Shown piece after piece: positions 16,090 through 22,806 of a stretch of 25,697 nucleotides of DNA. The stretch is from Thermococcus sp. (GTDB lineage Archaea > Methanobacteriota_B > Thermococci > Thermococcales > Thermococcaceae): the NCBI GenBank assembly GCA_027035445.1, contig JALVUT010000356.1, forward strand, positions 1 to 25,697, read 5' to 3'. Position 1 is the stretch's first letter. Each line of letters opens with the position of its first letter. The notes beneath the pieces were generated by a model. It saw nothing but the letters and a program-made list of their open reading frames with translations. It searched no databases and had not been told where the DNA came from. Position numbers and translations under genes: made by a program.

Positions 16090-17988
16090 TCAGAGTGGCC
16101 AGCCGAGCTTCTTCCTCTTTTGGAGAATAACGTTGTATATAGTCTCGGCAGCCTTTACTGGGTCCGTCTCAACGTAGAACTTTCCTCCGATTACGTCCTC
16201 AATGTCTTCTGTCAATATTTCAGTCACTCTATTGCTTCCCATTACTGGTGGAACGACACCTAGATGAGTGAAGACGCCGCTGGCCACGAAGTAGGTTCCT
16301 ATTGACACTGCCTTTTCGCTCATCCACTCTGGGGCAGAACCTGCCGCTGGAAGGTCGGAGATGTCTACCCCAAGGGCGTCTGCCAGCGCTCCGAGCGCTA
16401 TGAGTATCCTCGAACAGTCAACACAGCTACCCATGTGCAGGCACGGCGGGATATTCAGAGCCTTGCATATCTTCTTCAGACCTGGGCCGGCGAGATCAAC
16501 GGCCTTTGGAGACATCAGCCCATGCATGGCCGCCGCTATCGCCCAGCAACCGGTTCCAACGACGAGAACATCCCTTTCTACCAACTCCTTCGCCAGGGTC
16601 ACGTGGCTGTAGTTGTGCCTGACCTTGGGGTTGTTGCATCCGACTATCCCAACGATTCCTTTTATGGTTCCGTCCCTGAGGGCGTTGATGAGTGGTTCAA
16701 GGGTTCCACCAAGGGCTTCGACTATCGCTTCAACGCTGAAGCCGGCGACCATCTCTATTTTGTGCTTGGGTATATGCACCCTGTCCCTCGGCCTGTTGGG
16801 ATAGTTCTCGATGGCGATTCTGACTATCTCCTTGGCTATCTCATCGGCCTTTTCTGCGTTGAATTCTATGTGAATCGCCCCGGGTATGTGGCCCTTTGGT
16901 TCGGTTGTTATAACCTTCGTGTGGTAGCACTGGGCAACATCAACTATGGCCGGCATTATACACTGGTAGTCGACTATTATAGCCTCAACTGCACCGGTTA
17001 TTACCGCCAGCTCCTGCATGAGGAAGTTGCCTGCTAGGGGAACTCCAAGCCTCATGAGAACCTCGTTTCCGGTACAGCACATCCCGACGACGTTGACTCC
17101 CTCAGCTCCGTATTTTCTAGCCAGCTCCTGCATCTCCTCACTCATGGCGACCTCAACGATTTTGGTCGAGAGAATTGGGTTGTGACCGTGGACGATTATG
17201 TTGACGTAGTTCTCCTTGAGAACTCCAAGGTTTGCTTCAGACTTTATAGGTTTCGGCGTTCCAAAGAGGATGTCACTCAGGTAAGTTGCCATCATTGAAC
17301 CGCTCCACCCATCAGATATGGAAGTCCTGACACCATGGAGAAGTAGTGAAACTGGATCGGCGTCGACGCCGATGTGGGTTCTGTGCATGCACTCACAGAC
17401 TTCCCTGTCTATGGCCCTCGGCAGAACACCCGCCTTCTCCCAGACCTTGATCCTCCTCTTTGGAGCGAGGGCGAGCATCTTCAGGGGCTCATCGCCGGGC
17501 TTTCCGAACTCCCACTCGAGGACTTCCGTAAGTTCCCTCGCTATCTCGTGTTCGTCTTTACCTTCGGTGCTTATCCCTAAGGCCTCAGCTAAAGACTTAA
17601 GCTTCTCTGTGTCAGTTAATTTGTAGTACTTCAGTGTTCCTTCGGCGACTCCTTTGAACACCTCAACAACATCCCTTGCATGGTCGCTGTGTGCAGCCGC
17701 TCCGGCGGCTACCATCCTTAGGAGGTTTCTTGCAACTATGGTATCGGCACTTGCACCACAGACACCCTTGGTTGGCCCTGAACCGAAGGGATCAATCCTA
17801 CAGGGTCCCATTGTACAATTCCTGCAACAAACCCCCAGCTGACCAAAGGCACACTGTGGTTGCTGTTCCAGAAGGCGATGCCAAGCTGTCTTAACACCAT
17901 CTTCCTCGGCTTTCTCAATTACTTCGGCAACTCCCTTGGTTGCCGAAACTGCCTTTGCAGGAATCCGATACTTTATGTACTCAACCAT
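16090..17988 (-). CDS. cooS: Anaerobic carbon monoxide dehydrogenase catalytic subunit CooS
   Basis: This homodimeric Ni-Fe enzyme oxidises CO with water to CO2 and passes two electrons to CooF. At 632 residues it has the usual length. By comparison with CODH-II numbering, the D-cluster cysteines are 46 and 54, and the B-cluster ligands are 55, 58, 63 and 77 (CCRNCTMGPC and VCGAS). C-cluster ligands are all present: His269 (GHNP), the CC pair at 304-305 (MCCTGNE), Cys343 (YQCIMP), Cys451 (VGCNNPK), Cys481 (GTGCWA) and Cys522 (MGSCVDC). The candidate catalytic residues His100 and Lys559 are conserved. No ACS-binding extension is seen, so it is a stand-alone CODH. ATG 17988 follows GAGGAGGGG; the upstream alternative at 18015 overlaps cooF. 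It lies 13 bases after the cooF stop. Confidence 0.97.
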   Translation of the reverse strand: MVEYIKYRIPAKAVSATKGVAEVIEKAEEDGVKTAWHRLLEQQPQCAFGQLGVCCRNCTMGPCRIDPFGSGPTKGVCGASADTIVARNLLRMVAAGAAAHSDHARDVVEVFKGVAEGTLKYYKLTDTEKLKSLAEALGISTEGKDEHEIARELTEVLEWEFGKPGDEPLKMLALAPKRRIKVWEKAGVLPRAIDREVCECMHRTHIGVDADPVSLLLHGVRTSISDGWSGSMMATYLSDILFGTPKPIKSEANLGVLKENYVNIIVHGHNPILSTKIVEVAMSEEMQELARKYGAEGVNVVGMCCTGNEVLMRLGVPLAGNFLMQELAVITGAVEAIIVDYQCIMPAIVDVAQCYHTKVITTEPKGHIPGAIHIEFNAEKADEIAKEIVRIAIENYPNRPRDRVHIPKHKIEMVAGFSVEAIVEALGGTLEPLINALRDGTIKGIVGIVGCNNPKVRHNYSHVTLAKELVERDVLVVGTGCWAIAAAMHGLMSPKAVDLAGPGLKKICKALNIPPCLHMGSCVDCSRILIALGALADALGVDISDLPAAGSAPEWMSEKAVSIGTYFVASGVFTHLGVVPPVMGSNRVTEILTEDIEDVIGGKFYVETDPVKAAETIYNVILQKRKKLGWPL

Positions 17989-18001
17989 AAATGTCCCCTC
18001 C

Positions 18002-18640
18002 TCAATACCACCCAACAGGGGCGTACATTGTATAAAGGTCCATGGGTTTAACAGGAGGCTTCTCTCCCTTTGCTTCTGCGATGGGCTTTATATACACCAT
18101 TCCCGGAACTTTCATGCCCGATATGAGGTTTCCAGCCTTTTTCCTCCTGACATCTTCCAGAATTTCCCCCAACTCCCCGAACTTCATAGCCCCGGTTGGA
18201 CACGCTTCTACACATGCCGGAAGCCTGCCCTCCCTGACGCGCTTGACGCAGGAATCACATTTCAGAACCACCTTGTACTCTGTCTCGTACTTTGGATGTC
18301 CAAATGGGCAGGCCATCACACACATAAGGCAGCCTATGCACTTGTTCGGGTTCAAAACAACGAACCCCTCTTCAGTTCTGGATATTGCACCAGTGGGGCA
18401 TGCTTTCATACAGGGGGCGTCTTCGCAGTGCTGGCATCTCATTGGAACGTTAAAGAAGTCCGCCACAACCACCTTCAGTCTAGGCTTTGGAACTGGCTTC
18501 TCAAAGATGGCCCCAAAGAGATTCTTGCTCATAGAATGTTCAATTGCACACGCCATCTCACACGCCCTGCAACCCATGCACTTAGAAGGGTCTATATACA
18601 CGGTCAGTTTCTTGTCCATGGGTGGCGATAGAGATTCCAT
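18002..18640 (-). CDS. cooF: CooF-like four-cluster ferredoxin, electron acceptor of CO dehydrogenase
   Basis: A 212-residue HycB/DmsB-type polyferredoxin that carries electrons from CooS to the membrane hydrogenase. Sixteen cysteines form four [4Fe-4S] motifs: CMGCRACEMAC (21-31), CQHC...CMKACP (69-81), CIGCLMCVMAC (101-111) and CDSC...CVEACP (128-147). The C terminus (MKVPGMVYIKPIAEAKGEKP) is the docking-like tail common to this family. The start is ATG 18640, with a perfect GAGGTGAT ribosome-binding site at 18646-18653. The GTG at 18649 falls within that site. It is the first gene after the regulators and its promoter region (18650-18784) carries an inverted repeat, so the long structural operon probably starts here. 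Confidence 0.94.
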   Translation of the reverse strand: MESLSPPMDKKLTVYIDPSKCMGCRACEMACAIEHSMSKNLFGAIFEKPVPKPRLKVVVADFFNVPMRCQHCEDAPCMKACPTGAISRTEEGFVVLNPNKCIGCLMCVMACPFGHPKYETEYKVVLKCDSCVKRVREGRLPACVEACPTGAMKFGELGEILEDVRRKKAGNLISGMKVPGMVYIKPIAEAKGEKPPVKPMDLYTMYAPVGWY

Positions 18641-18673
18641 TGTTATCACCTCAATTGTAAATTAAACAAAGAC

Positions 18674-18744
18674 AGATAATAAGGAAGTCGTGTTCGGTAT
18701 GTGCCCATAACGACTGCCCTTACTATACAGAATATAGAACACGA
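18674..18744 (-). promoter_or_regulatory. cooF operon promoter with 8-bp inverted repeat, candidate CorR operator
   Basis: Plus-strand TCGTGTTC (18688-18695) and GAACACGA (18737-18744) are perfect inverted copies separated by 41 bases. In the direction of cooF transcription, the proximal copy lies directly before CTTCCTTATTATC, where TTATTATC (18675-18682) is a plausible TATA box giving a leader of about 12-15 bases. Two sites upstream of a core promoter fit activation by a LysR-type regulator. A second AT-rich box, CTATATTCTGTATAG (about 18723-18737), lies between the arms. The repeat is seen; its link to CorR is inferred. Confidence 0.5.
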
Positions 18745-18784
18745 ATCATTGCATTTTTCTTCTGAACGCCCAGTCTATAGGGAG

Positions 18785-19912
18785 TCAAGCATAAAGTGAA
18801 AGCAACACTTTCTCCCTAACTTTTTTGTACTCCTCCAAGATATCCCGGGCAAATCCCGTTAGAACCGTCACACCTTTTTTCCTTCCCCCCCGCATGGTTA
18901 TCAGAAGAGAGGTTCCAAGCTTGTCCTCTATACCCTTAATCCGCTCCCAGTACGTTGAGGGGGAAACACCCATGGCCTTACATGCAGCCCTAAAGGATTT
19001 CAGCTGTGAGACCAGTTCAAGAAGCTCCATGATATCAGAAGGTATCTCGACTCCGTCCTGCGTTACAAAGGATACCCTAACCTTGGGAGTCAGCTGTATG
19101 GAATCCTTGCTTAGGGGACATGGTGAGAAGAGCATCTCCCTAAGACGCTCGGTTGATATTTGTGTGTAATTAAGGGTGAGTTTTGAGTGAGGGCATTTGG
19201 AGATGTTTCCATAAGGGTTCACATATATAGTTCTGCAGTTCTCCAAAGACAGAGACGTTAAAAGAGTCACGGGATAATTATCAAAGAAAACTTTAAGGGC
19301 GTGATACATATACTTCACACCATAGTGCAAGCCAACCTCGGTATTTTCTCTTTTTGCAAGTTTCTTCAAAAATTCCTCTGTAGGAACCCTCTCATAAAAC
19401 CTCGGGCCCACGGTTATTTTAAGTCCCAATCTACGGCAGATATCAATCGAGGACAATACCTCTGCAAAATCAAAACTCGATCCAAGGGGGATGTAGGCTT
19501 CAATATTATCAATTCCAAAGGACAGGAGGTTTTTTATAGTCTGAACTGATGACGTCATAGCTTTTTGAGAGTCAACCAAGATTATGAAGGCACTTGCCCT
19601 ATCTGAGATTCTCTTAAGCTGTCCACTTTGGACAACGTTTTTCAAACCTGAGACTGGAAGGAACACATCAACGGCATCACATAACTCTTGGGCTTTAGTT
19701 AATACAACCCCTATCTTCGGGTGAGAAAATGGATTGGGGCACGTTACAATGCACTCATCAAATCTGAAATCTATCAGATTATCTATCAATGCATCCAGCG
19801 CCTCGAGAGGTAGCATCACACCAGTGCATCCAAATTTCTCCCTCCATGGACAAATTATACAGCTTCCATCGCATCTGGTAGAGGGCTGAATTACCAGCAA
19901 ACTCATAGCCAT
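18785..19912 (-). CDS. corR: CorR-like regulator: radical-SAM-like domain fused to a LysR/ModE-type HTH
   Basis: The 375-residue protein has two parts. Residues 14-21 (CDGSCIIC) form a CX3CX2C motif as in radical-SAM [4Fe-4S] proteins, followed by a barrel-like alternation of strands and helices. IYVNPYGNISKCPH near 235, with a later CPLS, resembles a SPASM-type C-terminal cysteine segment. The last 85 residues (ELVSQLKSFRAACKAMGVSP, RIKGIEDKLGTSLLI, RGGRKKGVTVLTGFA) are a LysR/ModE-type winged helix-turn-helix. CorQ and CorR are described as the CO-responsive regulator pair of the T. onnurineus CODH cluster, and the position upstream of cooF matches. Start: ATG 19912 shares one base with the corQ stop; ATG 19906 is equally possible. 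Whether it catalyses SAM chemistry or only senses through a cluster is unknown. Confidence 0.82.
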   Translation of the reverse strand: MAMSLLVIQPSTRCDGSCIICPWREKFGCTGVMLPLEALDALIDNLIDFRFDECIVTCPNPFSHPKIGVVLTKAQELCDAVDVFLPVSGLKNVVQSGQLKRISDRASAFIILVDSQKAMTSSVQTIKNLLSFGIDNIEAYIPLGSSFDFAEVLSSIDICRRLGLKITVGPRFYERVPTEEFLKKLAKRENTEVGLHYGVKYMYHALKVFFDNYPVTLLTSLSLENCRTIYVNPYGNISKCPHSKLTLNYTQISTERLREMLFSPCPLSKDSIQLTPKVRVSFVTQDGVEIPSDIMELLELVSQLKSFRAACKAMGVSPSTYWERIKGIEDKLGTSLLITMRGGRKKGVTVLTGFARDILEEYKKVREKVLLSLYA

Positions 19913-20481
19913 CACTCAAACACTACTTCAAACCCGCAGAAATGGTTACCCAGTCCCCAGCAGTAAACTTCCCTTGTGATGTTCTTGCCGATAAGGACTT
20001 CCATAACACCCTGGATAAACCCGGCTTCAAAGTCGCAGAGGGTTCTTCCTACGGGCTTGGTGTTGTAGCAGCTCATGCACTCATAAAGGTTAACCTTCAT
20101 ACGGTTAAAGGACTCTTCTATAATATCAACCAGTCCAAGTTTCTGCTTTAAGAACACTCTTGGGAGATCGTCTATACTCCTAATCTCGTTGGTCTCTACG
20201 AGCTTGCGAGCCAGATTATAGCCTGCACCCCTGAGTATTAATGTTCTCATAGATGGGCTGTACTTGAGCATACCGTATGAAACCATCCTGAAAGTCCTCA
20301 CATAAGTTGGATCCTCTGGAGATAATTTCACAAAGAAAGGCCTTTTTACATTGAAGTACATCAAAGGGTCAAGTTCAGAATATTCGACTTTTTCAGGTTT
20401 CTTTTTTGTTTTCTTTTCTTCCTTATACACCTCACGCCATTTCTTCAGTAAAGGTTCAACCGAATAGATAATGTCCTCCAT
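19912..20481 (-). CDS. corQ: CorQ-like V4R-domain sensor protein
   Basis: A 189-residue protein with a V4R (4-vinyl reductase) domain: SYGMLKYSPSMRTLILRGAG (start of the domain), then YECMSC (Cys135, Cys138), GRTLCDFEAGFIQGVME (Cys149) and REVYCWGLGNHFC (Cys174, Cys182). The cysteine pattern CxxC-C-CxxxxxxxC is the likely metal-binding site of this domain. The N-terminal 35 residues are lysine-rich (KEEKKTKKKPEKVEY) and may contact nucleic acid or a partner. Together with CorR it is the probable CO sensor. The start is ATG 20481, preceded by GTGGTGAT; the TTG at 20499 lies before that site. It is the first gene of the minus-strand block, divergent from the AbiEi gene. Confidence 0.82.
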   Translation of the reverse strand: MEDIIYSVEPLLKKWREVYKEEKKTKKKPEKVEYSELDPLMYFNVKRPFFVKLSPEDPTYVRTFRMVSYGMLKYSPSMRTLILRGAGYNLARKLVETNEIRSIDDLPRVFLKQKLGLVDIIEESFNRMKVNLYECMSCYNTKPVGRTLCDFEAGFIQGVMEVLIGKNITREVYCWGLGNHFCGFEVVFE

Positions 20482-20540
20482 TTCGATCACCACAAACAAT
20501 AGGTGAATACACGTTAATACTAAAACCTTTATGGTACTGT

Positions 20541-20563
20541 TTATTTTATCGGGCCTATCAGGC
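20541..20563 (-). promoter_or_regulatory. Putative corQ promoter with small dyad
   Basis: On the minus strand GATAAAATAA (20541-20550) resembles a TATA box and would give a leader of about 35 bases before ATG 20481. Immediately upstream is GCCT-GAT-AGGC (20553-20563), a dyad that could be an operator. Both are weak signals judged by eye. Confidence 0.3.
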
Positions 20564-20582
20564 AGGTCATTAATAATAATCC

Positions 20583-20597
20583 AAAACCTTTATATTC
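20583..20597 (+). promoter_or_regulatory. Promoter of the AbiEi-AbiEii operon
   Basis: AAAACCTTTATATTC closely follows the Thermococcus BRE plus TATA pattern. Transcription would begin near 20620, about 25 bases before the ATG at 20646. The same AAAACCTTTAT string also occurs at 20523-20533. Confidence 0.6.
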
Positions 20598-20645
20598 AAA
20601 AATTCTCATTTTTATCCGGTTATATTGGTGTTATGGTGAGAAAAT

Positions 20646-21416
20646 ATGAATACCACAGAGGTCCTGAGGCGGCTCTCAGAACTGGGAGATATCTTCACCA
20701 AGAAGGAGGCCCAAGAAAAGCTCGGCGTGACCACGAAGCAGTTAAACTACTACCTTGAGGCACTTCTCAGAGAAGGGTTTCTCCGGAGAATTGCCAAGGG
20801 CATCTACACTTTCTCCTTAGAACCTGGGAGAGCATCTTCCCCCCATGAGTTTGTTCTAGCTCAGATTTTGGTACCCAACGGGGCAGTTGCATACTGGTCA
20901 GCCCTGAACTACTATGGAATGACCGAGCAGATTCCCCAAACGGTTTTCATTCAAACTCCCGTAAAGAGAGGCTACCGGAAGCTACTGATCCTCGACGGCA
21001 AGAGGTTCAAGGTGGTCGTAGTCAGTCCTGAGAAGTTTTTTGGAATCAGTACCATACGTCTTGGACGCAGAGAGGTTCGGATAACAGATCCAGAAAAGAC
21101 GATAGTTGACTGTTTGGACAAGCCCAAGTACTGCGGCGGGATAATCGAGGTTCTTAAGGCCCTCAAGAACGCGAGACTGGATTATGAAAAGCTGCTGGAG
21201 TACGCCGAAAGGATGAAGAGCAGGGCCGTCCTGAAGCGTTTGGGATTTTTGAGCGAGAGGCTAGGGCTTGGGATTGAGAAGGAAATTAGACTTTCTGAAG
21301 GGGACCGGAAGAGCTTTGCACTTCTCGACCCCTCAATGCCCCCTGAAGGCCGCTTTAACTATCGGTGGGGCCTTCGAATCAACGTTCCTGATGATTACTG
21401 GGAGGAGGTAGAATGA
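20646..21416 (+). CDS. AbiEi-type antitoxin (winged-HTH transcriptional regulator)
   Basis: The antitoxin of a type IV (AbiE) toxin-antitoxin pair; family members repress their own promoter and neutralise the partner nucleotidyltransferase. The first 60 residues form a winged helix (IFTKKEAQEKLGVTTKQLNY, LLREGFLRRIAKGIYTF). The rest matches the AbiEi core: LVPNGAVAYWSALNYYGMTE, QTVFIQTPVKRG, ITDPEKTIVDCLDKPKYCGG, and a C-terminal domain from about 180. Its length of 256 is typical. The ATG follows GGTGAG. It is translationally coupled to the toxin through an ATGA overlap and is transcribed away from corQ. Confidence 0.9.
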   Translation: MNTTEVLRRLSELGDIFTKKEAQEKLGVTTKQLNYYLEALLREGFLRRIAKGIYTFSLEPGRASSPHEFVLAQILVPNGAVAYWSALNYYGMTEQIPQTVFIQTPVKRGYRKLLILDGKRFKVVVVSPEKFFGISTIRLGRREVRITDPEKTIVDCLDKPKYCGGIIEVLKALKNARLDYEKLLEYAERMKSRAVLKRLGFLSERLGLGIEKEIRLSEGDRKSFALLDPSMPPEGRFNYRWGLRINVPDDYWEEVE

Positions 21417-22246
21417 TTGAGGAGGAGATAAAGGTCCTGAGTTCCGAGCTTGGGGTTCCGGTCTCTACCGTTGAGAAGGACTACGCTATAAGCTGGATGC
21501 TCTACGGTCTCTGGAAGTCAAAGTTCTGGAGGGCACTGGCTTTCAAGGGAGGTACCTGCCTGAAAAAGGCTTACTTTCCGAACTACAGGTTTTCTGAGGA
21601 CCTTGACTATACTCTGCTCTCGGAGGAGCCGGATATAGAGGAGGTTCGGGCTAAAATAGCCGAGGCCGTTGAAGCGGCCAGCGAAGGGCCTGTTCAGTTC
21701 CTGGATTTTGAGCTGAGGCCGAGACATGGGGTGAGGCTATTCAAAGGAGAACTCCTTGGATTTGAAGTTCGGATTCCGTTTAGACTGCTCAGCAGAACCG
21801 GAAATCCGCCGAAGATCAAAATGGACATAACTCTGGAAAAGTACGAGAAGATACTGCTGCCTCTTCAAGAAAGGCCGATTCTGCATGGTTATTCAGACAG
21901 CCCAAGATTTTCTGTGGTAAGCGTCAGGGCTTACAGCTTGGAGGAGATCTTAGCTGAGAAAATCAGGTCTCTGTTTCAGAGGATGAGGCCGAGGGACTTG
22001 TACGATATATGGTTTCTGAAAAATGCTGCTGATTTGGGAAGTGTGGCTCAGATACTCCGTCCCAAGTTCGAGGCCAAGGGACTTGAGCCGGATGTTGACA
22101 CCCTTCAAGGCAGAAAGCCTTACTATGAAAGGGCGTGGGAGAGCAGTCTGGGTCATCAGTTAAGGGAGTTGCCGGAGTTTGATACCGTGTGGAAAGATGT
22201 TCTGAAGGTAGTGAAGGACTTTCTAAGAAGAGTGGGTAGTTTTTAG
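21413..22246 (+). CDS. AbiEii-type nucleotidyltransferase toxin
   Basis: The toxin partner is a DNA polymerase beta-like nucleotidyltransferase (AbiEii/AbiGii, COG2253). The active-site signature is complete: FKGGTCLKKAY (residues 45-54), then NYRFSEDLDYTL (Ser61 and Asp63/Asp65), and a later acidic strand KIKMDITLE. The C-terminal element YSLEEILAEKIRSLFQRM plus RPRDLYDIWFL is diagnostic. Family toxins modify tRNA or nucleotides and cause growth arrest, in some cases giving phage protection. The 277-residue gene overlaps the antitoxin gene by four bases (ATGA). Nothing suggests inactivation. It lies inside the interval bounded by the 21-bp repeats. Confidence 0.9.
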   Translation: MIEEEIKVLSSELGVPVSTVEKDYAISWMLYGLWKSKFWRALAFKGGTCLKKAYFPNYRFSEDLDYTLLSEEPDIEEVRAKIAEAVEAASEGPVQFLDFELRPRHGVRLFKGELLGFEVRIPFRLLSRTGNPPKIKMDITLEKYEKILLPLQERPILHGYSDSPRFSVVSVRAYSLEEILAEKIRSLFQRMRPRDLYDIWFLKNAADLGSVAQILRPKFEAKGLEPDVDTLQGRKPYYERAWESSLGHQLRELPEFDTVWKDVLKVVKDFLRRVGSF

Positions 22247-22327
22247 AGGTGAACTCTCCAGTACTGCATCACATCATTAAACAAGCGTATTCAGTCACTA
22301 GTCTAAATTTCCGAAAAGGGTTACCTG

Positions 22328-22337
22328 TTTTATATAT
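22328..22337 (+). promoter_or_regulatory. Promoter of the small coiled-coil gene
   Basis: TTTTATATAT preceded by purine-rich GAAAAGGG is a strong Thermococcus-type TATA element. Initiation near 22360 would leave a leader of about a dozen bases before ATG 22373. Confidence 0.55.
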
Positions 22338-22372
22338 CCATAAGCTTTCCAAATGATAACGGGGTGGATCTG

Positions 22373-22612
22373 ATGAAAGATGTTCTCAGCAATCTTAATG
22401 AAATCTTGAAGAAGGTTGTTCAGATTGAAAGAGATGTAGAAGATCTGAAGATTATGGTTCTGAAGATGATCGCCGACAATCTGCCTGAGGAAGATATTGA
22501 TGAAGAAACATTGAATCGGTTGAGGGCTGAGTTGAAAAATTTGAAGGCTGGCAATGTTTCCGGCTTGAGTGTGGAGGAGTTTATTAAACTGCTTGAAAAA
22601 GATGAGGAGTGA
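22373..22612 (+). CDS. Small antitoxin-like coiled-coil protein, 79 aa
   Basis: The product begins MKDVLSNLNEILKKVVQIER and continues as a charged heptad-rich helix (DVEDLKIMVLKMI). An acidic linker (PEEDIDEETLNRLRAELKNL) follows, and a C-terminal GLSVEEFIKLLEKDEE of the kind that ends many archaeal VapB/RelB-like antitoxins. ATG 22373 follows GGGGTGG and a strong promoter, so the gene looks real. I see no toxin partner: the ATG that follows immediately (22613) opens only 45 codons that I do not recognise and that run to the end of the 21-bp repeat. It may be an orphan antitoxin whose partner was lost, or an unrelated small coiled-coil protein. Confidence 0.6.
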   Translation: MKDVLSNLNEILKKVVQIERDVEDLKIMVLKMIADNLPEEDIDEETLNRLRAELKNLKAGNVSGLSVEEFIKLLEKDEE

Positions 22613-22806
22613 ATGCAGGAGAGGTTGAAATCTGAGAAAATAAAAATGAGTTTGGGACCGCTGTGGAGGAAATACAAATTTTGGACTCAAGGTATATATG
22701 TACAAAACGCATACAAAAATGGCTTCAGGATGACACTCATCATCGGTTAACTCCACTAACAGGTAGGGCTTATTAAGGTTTAGCCCAGACATATCTTGGT
22801 GATAAA
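22613..22806. other. Intergenic stretch with the right repeat copy and possible promoters
   Basis: A 45-codon frame starts at 22613, directly after the preceding stop, and ends at 22750 in the repeat. It lacks a recognisable product, and I do not call it a gene. GGTATATATG (22691-22700) and CTTATTAAG (22769-22777) are TATA-like elements that could drive the metallo-hydrolase gene at 22807. The 21-bp repeat occupies 22728-22748. Confidence 0.4.
22728..22748 (+). repeat. 21-bp direct repeat, right copy
   Basis: Identical over 21 bases, and in the same orientation, to 3961-3981, 18.8 kb away. Its right side (TCATCGGTTAACT, 22740-22752) also matches 4156-4168 over 13 bases, so the left end of the interval holds two partial partners for this copy. 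Confidence 0.8.

Noticed and set aside
16435..17037. 200-codon plus-strand frame inside cooS
   Set aside because: It is antisense to conserved CODH sequence with all metal ligands in place, so it is a shadow frame.
17936..18665. Overlapping plus-strand frames of 231 and 207 codons opposite cooF
   Set aside because: The minus strand encodes a complete four-cluster ferredoxin; the frames opposite are cysteine-derived shadows.
22298..22792. 164-codon minus-strand frame opposite the small coiled-coil gene
   Set aside because: Its composition is Phe/Leu/Gln-rich and atypical, it lacks a ribosome-binding site, and the plus-strand gene has a strong promoter and start.
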